Shown here: in pieces, positions 8,901 to 17,175 of the stretch | Layout: each line of letters starts with the position of its first letter | Numbering within the stretch: position 1 is the stretch's first letter | Assembly: GCA_964549495.1 (NCBI GenBank) | Contig: CAZJWJ010000018.1 | Location: 1 to 64,000 of the forward strand | Length of the DNA: 64,000 bases | Direction of reading: 5' to 3' | Source of the DNA: JACKBJ01 sp964549495 | Lineage (GTDB): Bacteria > Chloroflexota > Anaerolineae > Epilineales > Epilineaceae | Program-made: the position numbers and the translations under genes | The notes under the pieces: model-generated | Database searches by the model: none | What the model was told of the DNA's origin: nothing | Seen by the model: only the letters and a program-made list of their open reading frames with translations

Positions 8901-11487
8901 CGTCGCCCACGCCCTGCAGATCGGCAACTGCGGCATCGAGCAATGTCCGCCGCCCCGGCCGCAGGTCGATCCCCGCTGCGAAGGTCCGAACTACGTGCGC
9001 GATCCGGGCTTCGAGAAAGGGGGCCGGGGCTGGCAGCAGTACAGTTCGGGCGGCCGGCAGCTGGTCTCGATGCAGCAGGCCCAAAGCGGCTTCTACTCGG
9101 CGCGCTTCGAAGCGCCCGGCGGCCGGCCGGCTCTCGAGCAGCTGCAGCAGTTCATCGCCATCCCGCCCGACGCGACTGCGGCCAGCTTCTGGGTCGAGGA
9201 CGTGGTGCACCTGGGCAGCCTGGTCGGAAGCTCCATCCCGCGCAGCGGCTACGATCGCTTCCGCGCCTCGCTCTACGATCCCTTCCTGGGGCGCGAGCTG
9301 GTACGCCTGTGGGAATTCGATCCGACCACCGACTGTCCGATCGACTCGCCCTTCTACAACCTGACGCCCACCGAGCTGAACCTGATCCGCGGCCGGACCG
9401 TGGCCCTGGTTCTGCAATTGCGCAAGGTCACCAGCGACGGCTGGTCGTCGCTGGTGCTAATCGACGGGGTGCACCTGGCGATCTGCACCCCCTCGCCGCC
9501 CTGCCGCGTCGAGGGCAACAAGGTGGCCGCGCCGCGCGTCACCCGGCCGGGCGGTGAGGTGACGGTGACGATCGACCTCTCGGGCATCGAGGGGGCCTGC
9601 CTGGCGCAGCGCAAGCCGGCCGACATCGTCCTGGTCCTCGATCGCTCGGGCAGCATGGCCGACGAGGGCAAGATCGACGCGGCCAAGGCCGCGGCGCGAG
9701 CCTTCGTCGACCGGGTCGACCTCTCGGTCGATCAGCTGGCCCTGGTCAGCTTCGCCGACGGCGCCCTGCTCGACCAAGGCTTGACCCGGCAGGTCGGGCA
9801 GATCCGCGCGGCCATCGACCGGCAGAGTGCCGGTGGCAATACCGACATCATCGGCGGGCTAGAGGTGGCGCGGACCGAGCTCTCGAGCGGCCGCCACATC
9901 GCCGGCAACCAGCCGGTGGTGGTGCTGCTCTCCGACGGCCAGCCGACCACCGGCGACCCGCGCGGTGCGGCCCAGGCTCTGAAGGGCGACGGCGTGCGCG
10001 TCTTCACCATCGGCTTGGGCAGCGACGTCGATCCGGACCTGATGCGCCAGTTGGCGTCCTCGCCGGCCGACTACTTCTTCGCGCCCGGCGGCGCCGATCT
10101 GGACGCGGTCTACCAGCAGATCGCCGGCGCCATCGGCGGGGTGCCGGCCACCAACCTGCGCCTGGTCGACCGCCTGTCGGCCTATGTCGAGCTGGTGCCG
10201 GGCAGCTTCACCGGCGCGCCGGCGCCCAGCGTCAGTCGCGACGGCCGGACGATCACCTGGCAGATCCCGCGCCTGGGCTTCGAGACCCGCTTGCTCACCT
10301 ACCGCGTGCGGATGACCCAGGTGCCGGGCATCTGGCCGACCAACGAGTCGGCCGTCGTCAGCTACACCAACTCCAACGGGCAGCCGGCCAGCTTCAGCCT
10401 GCCGATTCCGCTGGTGACCGTGGTCGCCCCGCCCGAGGAGGGCGCCACGCCGGAGCCGCGGCCGGAATTGATCTGCCGCGACCACCCGCGCGATGACGGC
10501 TCGGTGCCCTCCAACCAGGTCGTGGAGGCCTGGTGGGACAGCCCCGACATCTGGGTGCGCAACCAACCGGACGGCATCGAGTTCCCGCAGAATCCCGTCG
10601 CCGGCCAGGCCAACCACGTCTACGTGCGGGTGCGCAACATCGGCAACGTGGCCATCGAGGACATCACGGTGCACGTCTACGACGCGCCGGGCGGCACCAA
10701 CCTGCGCTGGCCCGACGACTGGGCGCCGGAGATCGGCTCGGCCGGCATCGTCCGGCTGGAGGCCGGCGCCTCGACGGTGGTCTCGGTGCCCTGGGTGCCT
10801 TTCGCCGAAGGCCACACCTGCTTCCTGGTGCGCATCGAGTCGGCGGCCGATCCCATCCGCCTGGACGGCTGGGTGCCCTTCGAGAACAACATCTGCCAGC
10901 GCAACGTGCAGATCATCGGCGGCTCCGGAGGCGGCACGTCGAGCACCGGCGTGGGCATCGGCAACCGCAACCGCGGCTCGGGCTACGGCGGCATTCGGGT
11001 CAACTCGAGCAACATCCCCAACGGCTCGCGGGTGGTCATCCAGCTCGAGCCGGAGCTCTTCGAGCGCTGGCAGGGTGCCGGTGGCGTGGCCACGGGCGGG
11101 CAGCTGCTGCCCGGCGAGGCGTCGATCGCACTCGATGTGACGCCCGGCCCTGGCGGCAAGGGCAGCGTGAGCGCGCGGCTCGAACGCCTACCCTTCGAGG
11201 GCGAAGAGAGCGGCCGGCTCACCGCCCGCGTCGAGCTGCCGGGCAGTGGTAGCCCCTTGGCTGCCCCGGCCCAGGACGCGGACTGGCCGATCCTGCACAT
11301 CGTCCAGGAGATGAACGGTCAGGTGGTCGGCGGCAACGTGCTGCGTCCCGACTTGCAGTACCCGCATCTCATCCACCTGCCCTATCTGGTTCACACCGAA
11401 GTCGGCCGTGAGGGGACCGCGATATCGGTCCCGGTCCCGGACTGGTTGGCGGGCTGGCAGGCGCCCAAGATCAGGCGATCGCGATGA
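5998..11487 (+). CDS. Large secreted protein with three von Willebrand A domains
   Basis: The 1829-residue protein starts with a signal peptide (1-31, ending ASA). Then come a MAM/immune-inhibitor-A-like beta-sandwich (about 75-255), an Ig-like region (264-370), VWA1 (391-575, DTSGSMD), an IPT/TIG-like domain (575-660), a Thr/Pro linker, VWA2 (710-893, same MIDAS motif), a second IPT-like domain (895-980), a carbohydrate-binding-like sandwich (996-1165), VWA3 (1206-1380, DRSGSM), a DUF11-like domain, a CARDB-like domain (1490-1640), a Gly-rich segment, and a C-terminal LIHLPYL motif (about 1791). VWA domains bind protein ligands through a metal ion. A surface adhesion or assembly role is inferred. 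VWA1-IPT and VWA2-IPT are a tandem duplication. Its stop overlaps the ATG of the kelch gene. Confidence 0.85.
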   Translation: MKLRLKGVPRQIGLGLSILGLLALAFGHASAQPGGDGEGLRGRDRGSLRLDAPLPAGPEGSAPILPAGPAQSTVVMSEDFEGSFPSQGWTVFDNDGASSGEYFWRNRCTGAGSARSAWAVGGGAHGNQIASCQDSYPNHVDSWMAYGPMDFGQVTDAALDFSFWLNSECVGSQCSQKSDRLWVLHSTDGQNFDGPWWAGDWFDDPSAVNGWVSDTVDLSALAGESRVWIAFVFQSDGSTNYPGGAYVDDVALRVDTGSCPPATASIQTLTTDRSCYAPGAQIGAFVSVNTTQPGQQVKLEVQLAQFDVIWAWEEVVFTAPGQQVVPLTVPSDLFPDTYTVRAVVTDAGSECFQDMAEVQVTIDPACGTATDVPATPGPSPTPKPPPCPNAGPVDVVFVMDTSGSMDDEFQALCGQISSVVSQLQSMGISVNYRILGITETRSCATQTVQGLVPGGRVNDLEDWAPAVSDLSGSYSWQPGHTRLIIPMSDEGPEDGDPVNDPGDDRDAINVAISLAKANQVVVSPVLGSGHESNPAIANLAGALASATGGQVFESSDPASDLADGISDLIGAAACTPVVCCVEPICVNSAGETVRVLGSTFLPGASVQFGGQTARDIVRVSDGELRARPAAGLGFGTWDVTVINPPGGWTHTLPAGLQVGNCAGTPTPTATWTPRPPQTPTPSATLRPTVTPSFTPPPTLPPEQPPCPNAGPVDVVFVMDTSGSMDDEFGALCDQVDQIVARLGRMSVGLRYRVLGISEGRACAADHVAGLVPGGRVDHQEDWAAAVVDLSGSYAWQAGYRRLIVPISDEGPEDGDPVNDPGDDRDAIHAAIAAARARGVIVSPVLGTGYGSAMETLAQALAQGTGGRVFRSSDPASDLASGLVQLIGAAACTPTIRSVEPPCIETASETIRILGDTFLPGVMVEIGGRPAQGVIRISDSEIACRADPALGQGIFDVKVINPPGNWSHTVAHALQIGNCGIEQCPPPRPQVDPRCEGPNYVRDPGFEKGGRGWQQYSSGGRQLVSMQQAQSGFYSARFEAPGGRPALEQLQQFIAIPPDATAASFWVEDVVHLGSLVGSSIPRSGYDRFRASLYDPFLGRELVRLWEFDPTTDCPIDSPFYNLTPTELNLIRGRTVALVLQLRKVTSDGWSSLVLIDGVHLAICTPSPPCRVEGNKVAAPRVTRPGGEVTVTIDLSGIEGACLAQRKPADIVLVLDRSGSMADEGKIDAAKAAARAFVDRVDLSVDQLALVSFADGALLDQGLTRQVGQIRAAIDRQSAGGNTDIIGGLEVARTELSSGRHIAGNQPVVVLLSDGQPTTGDPRGAAQALKGDGVRVFTIGLGSDVDPDLMRQLASSPADYFFAPGGADLDAVYQQIAGAIGGVPATNLRLVDRLSAYVELVPGSFTGAPAPSVSRDGRTITWQIPRLGFETRLLTYRVRMTQVPGIWPTNESAVVSYTNSNGQPASFSLPIPLVTVVAPPEEGATPEPRPELICRDHPRDDGSVPSNQVVEAWWDSPDIWVRNQPDGIEFPQNPVAGQANHVYVRVRNIGNVAIEDITVHVYDAPGGTNLRWPDDWAPEIGSAGIVRLEAGASTVVSVPWVPFAEGHTCFLVRIESAADPIRLDGWVPFENNICQRNVQIIGGSGGGTSSTGVGIGNRNRGSGYGGIRVNSSNIPNGSRVVIQLEPELFERWQGAGGVATGGQLLPGEASIALDVTPGPGGKGSVSARLERLPFEGEESGRLTARVELPGSGSPLAAPAQDADWPILHIVQEMNGQVVGGNVLRPDLQYPHLIHLPYLVHTEVGREGTAISVPVPDWLAGWQAPKIRRSR
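7150..8940 (+). repeat. Intragenic tandem duplication of a VWA-IPT module
   Basis: Two in-frame copies lie 957 nt (319 codons) apart, for example the stretch beginning at 7171 recurs at 8128. Both contain the CPNAGPVDVVFVMDTSGSMD segment, the SDEGPEDGDPVNDPGDDRDA segment and the NPPG-W-HT end of the IPT-like domain. Several stretches are nearly identical at the nucleotide level, which suggests a recent duplication or ongoing gene conversion. Confidence 0.9.
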
Positions 11488-13064
11488 GCGCGGGCCGTGG
11501 GACCGGACGCCGGCGGGGAGCGATCCTCGCCGCGTCCGCCTGCGGCCTGGTCGCAGTGGTTCTGATGGCCGGACGGGCACTCGCCGACGAGAACCACTGG
11601 CAGCTGCTGCGACCCGGCGGGCGAGCCCCGCAGGCGTTGCAGTGGGCGGCCTTCACGCAGGATCCTGCCCGAAACGAGCTCTTGGTCTTCGGCGGGACGG
11701 ATCAATCTGCGGCATACAACGATTTCTGGGTACTCGATCTGAGCGGCGAGAGTTGGTCCCTGGTGCGCCCACGGGGCACGTTGCCCTACTACCGTCAGCA
11801 GGCGTCAATGGCCTTCGACGTGGCCGGTGATCGGGCGGTGGTCTTCGGGGGCTACGTCTTGGACGAGGGGCGGCCGACCTACTACGACGACACCTGGCTG
11901 CTCGAGTTGGGCGGCGCGCAGGGCCCCGAGTGGGTCAAGCTGCCCTTTGCCGCCAACAAGCCCGCGCCCCGGCGAGACGCCAGCCTGATCTACCAGCCTG
12001 GCGAAGCGGGGGCCGGCCGGATGATCCTCTTCGGGGGCTGGAACCACGTGCAGCGGATCGGCTACGATGATTTGTGGGCCTTCGACTTGACGCCCGGCGC
12101 GGAGGGCTGGAGCCGGATCGGCCAGGCCTGCTCGGGCGGCCCGGATCCGCGCGATGGTCACGTGGCCATCTACGATCCGAGCGGCCGGCGCATGCTGGTC
12201 TTCGGCGGCTGGCTGCGCTCGCGCAGCACCTACCGCACGCTGGACGACCTCTGGGCCTTCGACCTCTCGGGCTCGGGCGGCTGCTGGACCGAGCTGACGC
12301 CGCCCAGCCCGGATCCGCCGGCCTTGGCTTGGTCCTCCGCCGTCTACGACGCCTGCCCGAGCGGCCGGCGCATGCTGCTCTTCGGCGGCTTCGAGGGCAC
12401 GGGCACGGCCAACTCCATCCGCGGCAGCGACACCAACGCCGTCTGGTCCCTGGCGCTCGACCTGCCTGGCCTCGAGGCGTGGGCCCAGCTCGATCCCGGC
12501 GGCGCCCGACCGCGGCCCCGGGATGCGCATGCGGCCGCGCTCGATTCCGAAGGCCGGCGCATGATCGTCTACGGGGGTTGGGAGAACGAAGGCGAGCTGC
12601 TGCGCGATGTCTGGGCCCTCGAGCTGGCGCCCTGCGGCCCGCCGACCGAGACGCCGACGGCGACCCCGAGCCCGACTGCAAGTCCGGCCGCCGGGCCCAG
12701 CCCTACGGCCACGTCGACGGTGACGCCGACGGACGAGCCCACGCCGAGCCCCGCGCCCAGCGACACGCCCTCGGGACCGCCCAGCGCGACGCCGGATCAC
12801 CTGGCCACGGCTGTGGCCGCGACCCTGACCGCGATGGCGCCGACCCTGGTGCCTACGGCGACTCCGGATGTGATCGGCACCAGCGTGGCCGCGACCCTGA
12901 CGGCCGCCGCGCCCACACCCAGCGCCAGCCCGACGCCGGACGCGGTCGGCACGGCGGTCGCCGCGACACTGACGGCGGCGGCGCCACCGCTGCCACCGCT
13001 CTATCTGCCCTGGCTCGACAACGCGCAGCGGGCTGATGGGCCGGGTGCAGCCTCGTCCGAATAG
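11484..13064 (+). CDS. Secreted kelch-repeat beta-propeller protein
   Basis: The 526-residue product has a Lys/Arg-rich start and hydrophobic signal segment (about 12-35). Residues 36-385 carry five to six kelch-type blades, seen as repeated VFGG, LFGG or VYGG turns followed by DDLWAFDL-like strands. A Thr/Pro linker follows from about 386, then three copies of a TPDxxGTAVAATLTAxAP-like repeat (436-505) and a terminal LYLPWLDN motif (about 507). Kelch propellers bind proteins or carbohydrates; the ligand cannot be told. Its ATG overlaps the stop of the VWA gene (11484-11487), so both are made together. Only 3 nt separate its stop from the convergent oxidase gene. Confidence 0.85.
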   Translation: MSAGRGTGRRRGAILAASACGLVAVVLMAGRALADENHWQLLRPGGRAPQALQWAAFTQDPARNELLVFGGTDQSAAYNDFWVLDLSGESWSLVRPRGTLPYYRQQASMAFDVAGDRAVVFGGYVLDEGRPTYYDDTWLLELGGAQGPEWVKLPFAANKPAPRRDASLIYQPGEAGAGRMILFGGWNHVQRIGYDDLWAFDLTPGAEGWSRIGQACSGGPDPRDGHVAIYDPSGRRMLVFGGWLRSRSTYRTLDDLWAFDLSGSGGCWTELTPPSPDPPALAWSSAVYDACPSGRRMLLFGGFEGTGTANSIRGSDTNAVWSLALDLPGLEAWAQLDPGGARPRPRDAHAAALDSEGRRMIVYGGWENEGELLRDVWALELAPCGPPTETPTATPSPTASPAAGPSPTATSTVTPTDEPTPSPAPSDTPSGPPSATPDHLATAVAATLTAMAPTLVPTATPDVIGTSVAATLTAAAPTPSASPTPDAVGTAVAATLTAAAPPLPPLYLPWLDNAQRADGPGAASSE

Positions 13065-13067
13065 GGA

Positions 13068-14663
13068 TCAGCCCGAGACGCGGAAGTTGCGCATCATCCC
13101 GCCATCTTCGTGTTCCAGGAGATGGCAGTGGTGTAGGTAGAGGCCGGGGAAGGGCGCGAAGCGTGCCCGGATGCGGACGCGCTCGCCCGGCATGACCAGC
13201 ACCGTATCGCGCCAGCCCTCGTCCACGAAGCCATCGCGCACGGTCTCGTAGGCCGCGGCAAAGGCGGGGTCGGGATCGCGCCCCACCACGCGGAACTGGA
13301 CCAGGTGCAGGTGCATGGCGTGTGGCATGCGCATCATGCCGCCCATGCCCATGCCCATCCCGCCGCCTGCGTTGAACCATTCCCAGACCTCTTCCGCCCC
13401 CAGCTCGACGATCTCGTCCTCGGCGACGGCCTCCATCTCGAAGCTGCGCCCATCGATCAACCAGCGACCGAACTGCATGCTCAAATCGAAGCTTCGGTCC
13501 GGCGCGGCATCCTGCAAGGGGAGGTCGGCGCGGCGGGATGCGAGGCGCATCGCCGAGCTGTCGGCCAGCCCGGCGACGGTCGCGCCGCCGACCGCGGCGC
13601 CGCGCGTCAGCGACGGGAGGTAGATCCGATCGGCCGGCTCGGCCGAGACCCGCAAGTCGACCAGGCCGAAGCTCGCGCTCACCGGCAGGCGCGTCGGCAG
13701 CTGCATCATGCCGCCGATGGCGCCATCATCGAAGCCGAGATGCTCGAGCGCCAAGCCTTCGCCCGCTCGCATGCCGGACAGGTCGGCCTCGAGCATCAAT
13801 CGCTGACCGGGCGCCAGCATGGCGTAGGGCTTGTCGAGCGGCGATTCGAGCATTCCCCCATCCGTGCCCAGCACGCGAAGCGGCCGGCCGTCGCTCCAGC
13901 CGAGCTTGAAGATGCGATGGGTCGCGCCGTTGAGCAGCCGCAGGCGATGCCGCTCGGCCGGCAAGTCCAGCCGGCCTTCCGGTCGGCCGTCGACGTAGAT
14001 CTCGTCGCCCAGGAAGCCCATCGGCGTGGGATCGTAGACCAGCGCGCCGGAGGCATCGAATCGGCGGTCCTGCAGCACCAGCGGCAGGTCCTCGCCCGAC
14101 GGTGCGTCCGCCGCCTCCGCCGGGTCGATGATCAGCAATCCGACCAGACCATGGTAGACCTGCCAGGCGGTTCGGCCGTGCGGATGTGGATGGAACCAAT
14201 AGGTCGCCGGCTGGTTGAGCAGCTGGTAGTCATAGGCGCGCTCGGCTCCGGGCGCGACGGCATGGCGCGGATGCCCGTCCATGTCGTCCGGCATCTCTAG
14301 CCCGTGCCAGTGCACGGTCGTCTCCTCGGGCAGGTCGTTGCGGAAGCGGATGCTCAGCGCCTGCCCCTGGCGCGCCCGGATCACCGGCCCGGGGAAGGGA
14401 GGCCCCGGGTCCACGACCGCACCAGGGTCGCCGGAGATCACCCGCGCGCGATAGCGCCACATCGTCTCGGCGCGCTCCGGGCGCAAGCGAACCGGTTCCG
14501 GGGCGGCCACGAGCTCCAGCTCCAAGTCGGCCGCGCCCTGGGCGCGAAGGATGCCAGGATCCGCGCCGGCGCCCGACGTTCCGGTGGATGCGGCCAGCCT
14601 GCCCAAGGCCAGGGCGCCGGCGCCCCATCCGGTCAGCTCGAGGAATCTGCGGCGGCTCGTCAT
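13068..14663 (-). CDS. Tat-exported multicopper oxidase (CueO/bilirubin-oxidase-like)
   Basis: The N-terminus carries RRRFLEL and an Ala/Leu-rich stretch, a twin-arginine signal. Copper ligands are complete: HWHG (118-121), HPHPHG (158-163), HLHLVQF (about 451-457) and HHCHLLEHEDGGMM (511-524), which supplies the type 1 copper Cys513 and a Met axial ligand. These proteins couple oxidation of Cu(I), Mn(II), phenols or bilirubin to reduction of oxygen to water. A Met/Gly-rich run just before the third copper motif resembles metal-binding inserts of copper-tolerance oxidases, so cuprous oxidase activity is the best guess. AGGAGA precedes the ATG. It lies 17 nt downstream of glpK and may share its transcript. 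Confidence 0.9.
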   Translation of the reverse strand: MTSRRRFLELTGWGAGALALGRLAASTGTSGAGADPGILRAQGAADLELELVAAPEPVRLRPERAETMWRYRARVISGDPGAVVDPGPPFPGPVIRARQGQALSIRFRNDLPEETTVHWHGLEMPDDMDGHPRHAVAPGAERAYDYQLLNQPATYWFHPHPHGRTAWQVYHGLVGLLIIDPAEAADAPSGEDLPLVLQDRRFDASGALVYDPTPMGFLGDEIYVDGRPEGRLDLPAERHRLRLLNGATHRIFKLGWSDGRPLRVLGTDGGMLESPLDKPYAMLAPGQRLMLEADLSGMRAGEGLALEHLGFDDGAIGGMMQLPTRLPVSASFGLVDLRVSAEPADRIYLPSLTRGAAVGGATVAGLADSSAMRLASRRADLPLQDAAPDRSFDLSMQFGRWLIDGRSFEMEAVAEDEIVELGAEEVWEWFNAGGGMGMGMGGMMRMPHAMHLHLVQFRVVGRDPDPAFAAAYETVRDGFVDEGWRDTVLVMPGERVRIRARFAPFPGLYLHHCHLLEHEDGGMMRNFRVSG

Positions 14664-14680
14664 GGGCTTCTTCTCCTACT

Positions 14681-16174
14681 CTACGATACCCAGTTCAGGC
14701 TGCGCTCGACCGCCTTGTGCCAATCGGCATAGCGGGCCTCGCGCTCGTCACGGTCGACGGCGGGCTGCCAGCGGCGGTCGACGCGCTTGTGCGCGCGCAG
14801 CTCCTCGACGTCCGACCACAGGCCGCTGGCCAGGCCGGCCGCGTAGGCCGCGCCCAGGCTGGTGGTCTCGGACACCTCCGAGCGGGCCACCGGCAGGTCC
14901 AGCGCGTCGGCTTGGATCTGCATCAGGAGCGCATTGGCCACCATGCCGCCGTCGACCCCCAATTCGGGCGGGTCGATGCCGGCATCGGCGCGCATGGCGT
15001 CCAGCACCTCGCGCACCTGCCAGGCGACGGCCTCCAGGGCGGCGCGGCAGATGTGGCGCTTGTCGATGTAGCGGGTCAGGCCGACCATCACCCCGCGGGC
15101 GTCAGACCGCCAATGTGGCGCGAAGAGCCCGCTGAAAGCCGGCACGATGACCATGCCGCCGGCATCCTCCACCTCGGCCGCCAAGGTCTCGCTCTCGGCC
15201 GCCGTCTCGATCAGCCCCAGGTTGTCGCGCAGCCATTGCACGAGCGCGCCGGCGATGGCGATCGAGCCCTCCAGGGCGTAGACCGGCTTCGCCTCGCCGA
15301 GCTGGTAGGCCAAGGTGGTGATCAGCCCATGCTCGGATTCGACGGGTTCGTGGCCGGTATTGGCCAAGAGGAAGCAGCCCGTGCCGTAGGTGTTCTTGGC
15401 CTCGCCAGGCGAGAAACAGGCCTGGCCGACCAAGGCCGCCTGCTGGTCGCCGAGGTTGCCGCAGATCGCCACGCCACCCGGGCCTTCGCCCCATCCGCCG
15501 GCCTCGCTCGACGGTCGGATCTCCGGCAGCATGCGCCTGGGGATGCGCAGGGCCTCGAGGATTTCCTCGTCCCAATCCAGCGTCCGCAGGTTCATCAGCA
15601 GCGTGCGGCTGGCGTTGGTCACGTCGGTCACGTGGGCCCCGCCCTCGGGCCCGCCGGTCAGGTTCCAGATCAGCCAGCTGTCGATGGTGCCGAAGAGGGC
15701 CCGACCGCGCTCCGCGTCCTGGCGCAGCTCTGGATTTTCGTCGAGCAGCCAGCGCAGCTTGGGACCGGAGAAGTAGGTGGCCAGGGGCAGGCCGGTGCGC
15801 GCGCGGAAGCGGTCCGGTCCCGCGTCGCCGGCGAGCTCGCGGCAGAGGCGGTCGGTGCGGGTGTCCTGCCAGACGATGGCGTTGGCGTAGGGCCGGCCGG
15901 TCTCGCGGTTCCAGGCCAGGCAGGTCTCGCGCTGGTTGGTGATACCCAGGCCGGCCAGATCTCCGGCATCGAGCTCGGCGGCCTCCAGCGCGCCGGAGAG
16001 CACCTCCAGCGCCCGATCGCGGATCTCGATCGGATCGTGCTCCACCCAGCCGGGTCGCGGGTAGATCTGCCGGTGCTCGCGCTGGTCGCGGCCGATCTCG
16101 CGGCCCGAGGCGTCGAAGACGATGCAGCGCGTGCTGGTGGTGCCCTGGTCGAGGGCGGCGACGTGGCCGGCCAT
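14681..16174 (-). CDS. glpK: Glycerol kinase
   Basis: It phosphorylates glycerol with ATP to sn-glycerol 3-phosphate. The 497-residue product is of normal length for the FGGY family. It has the N-terminal ATP-binding DQGTTSTR (about 9-16), the TNQRET and WQDTRT substrate motifs, an NTYGTGCF segment and the ALEGSIAIAG segment typical of GlpK. The ATG at 16174 is chosen because GGAGG lies about 8 nt upstream and the family alignment begins there; a longer frame reaching 16294 lacks such support. No glpF or glpD is nearby. The following multicopper oxidase gene begins 17 nt downstream. Confidence 0.93.
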   Translation of the reverse strand: MAGHVAALDQGTTSTRCIVFDASGREIGRDQREHRQIYPRPGWVEHDPIEIRDRALEVLSGALEAAELDAGDLAGLGITNQRETCLAWNRETGRPYANAIVWQDTRTDRLCRELAGDAGPDRFRARTGLPLATYFSGPKLRWLLDENPELRQDAERGRALFGTIDSWLIWNLTGGPEGGAHVTDVTNASRTLLMNLRTLDWDEEILEALRIPRRMLPEIRPSSEAGGWGEGPGGVAICGNLGDQQAALVGQACFSPGEAKNTYGTGCFLLANTGHEPVESEHGLITTLAYQLGEAKPVYALEGSIAIAGALVQWLRDNLGLIETAAESETLAAEVEDAGGMVIVPAFSGLFAPHWRSDARGVMVGLTRYIDKRHICRAALEAVAWQVREVLDAMRADAGIDPPELGVDGGMVANALLMQIQADALDLPVARSEVSETTSLGAAYAAGLASGLWSDVEELRAHKRVDRRWQPAVDRDEREARYADWHKAVERSLNWVS

Positions 16175-16364
16175 GTTCGAGCCTCCCGAGATGGGTCCCA
16201 GTCGCAATCGAGAACGACATGGCCCCCGTGAAGGCGACGATCGCCGATCGAGGGCGGTGGCGATCGAGCGCGATTCGGACGAGTCGTGGGCCATGGTATC
16301 GGCCGGCCAGGCCCTGTCAAGGCCATGCCAGGTTGGGATTGGACGCGCCTCGGCCTCGCGACGC

Positions 16365-16370
16365 TATAAT
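16365..16370 (+). promoter_or_regulatory. Candidate -10 element (TATAAT)
   Basis: A perfect TATAAT lies 40 nt before the ATG at 16410. The best -35 candidate is TTGGAC at 16339-16344, with a long 20-bp spacer. The gene has a separate GAAGGAG ribosome-binding site, so this would give a normal leadered mRNA. Confidence 0.5.
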
Positions 16371-16409
16371 CCCCCGACACCCGCGCCCAACCGCCCGAAG
16401 GAGCCGATC

Positions 16410-16994
16410 ATGCCGGATCCCGAGGCCCCGATCTACCGCTTGAAGATCCGCTTGCTGGGCATCGAGCCGCCCATCTGGCGCCGCATCGAGGTACCCGGTT
16501 CGGTCGACCTCGAGCGCTTGCACGAGATCCTACAGGTTGCGATGGGCTGGGGCGGCGAGCACCTCTACGCCTTCGACATCGAGGGCGTCGAGTACAGCGA
16601 CGCCGAGACGGTCGAAGAGGTCCTCGACGAGGGCTACGAGGCGGTCTGCGCCGACGAGGTCCGACTGGACTCCGTGGTCACCAAGGTCGGGCAGCGCTTC
16701 GGCTACGACTACGACTTCTCGGACGACTGGGAGCATCGCATCGAGGTCGAGGCCATCGATCCGCCCGATCCCGAGCTGCGCTACCCGCGCTGCCCGGCCG
16801 GTGGACGCGCCTGCCCGCCCGAGGACAGCGGCGGTCCGGAAGGCTACCAGGCCCTGCTCGAGGCCTTGTCCGATCCCGAGCAGCCGGACCACGTCGAGGC
16901 CCGCCTCTGGGTGGGCCGGGATTGGAATCCGGAGCACTTCGACCGGAGCGGTGTGAACCAACGCCTCGCCGAGCGATTCCAGGCAGGGGCCTGA
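16410..16994 (+). CDS. pRiA4b ORF-3-like domain protein
   Basis: The 194-residue product matches the pRiA4b/IS1096 TnpR-like family: a YRLKIRLLGIEPPIWRRIEV start, an L-HEILQ-MGW segment, LY-F, and a YDYDFSDDWEH-I motif in the second half, ending with a CPPEDSGGPEGY segment. Such proteins occur on plasmids and beside transposons, but also singly in chromosomes, and their biochemical role is not established. No transposase or terminal repeats were seen next to it. GAAGGAG (16397-16403) fixes the ATG at 16410. Confidence 0.85.
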   Translation: MPDPEAPIYRLKIRLLGIEPPIWRRIEVPGSVDLERLHEILQVAMGWGGEHLYAFDIEGVEYSDAETVEEVLDEGYEAVCADEVRLDSVVTKVGQRFGYDYDFSDDWEHRIEVEAIDPPDPELRYPRCPAGGRACPPEDSGGPEGYQALLEALSDPEQPDHVEARLWVGRDWNPEHFDRSGVNQRLAERFQAGA

Positions 16995-17175
16995 GTCCGA
17001 CGGGATGAAGATCCGCGATGTCGTCGACGCTGTCTGAATTCGGAAGCAACTTGTCAGGCGGTGCTAAGTCGATGCCGGCTCGCGTGTCTTGACTACCACA
17101 GGGCGCTCCAGCCCGCTCGCCGAGCGGAACGGGCCCCACGGATGAAACCCCACCGGAATCAAGGAGACGATGACC

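Noticed and set aside
6052..9417. A 1121-codon minus-strand frame opposite the triple-VWA gene
   Set aside because: Low-complexity composition, no motif, no ribosome site; it mirrors the codon bias of the real gene.
16410..16994. An insertion sequence, because the gene resembles an IS1096 passenger protein
   Set aside because: No transposase, inverted ends or target duplication flank it. The domain is also found alone in chromosomes.
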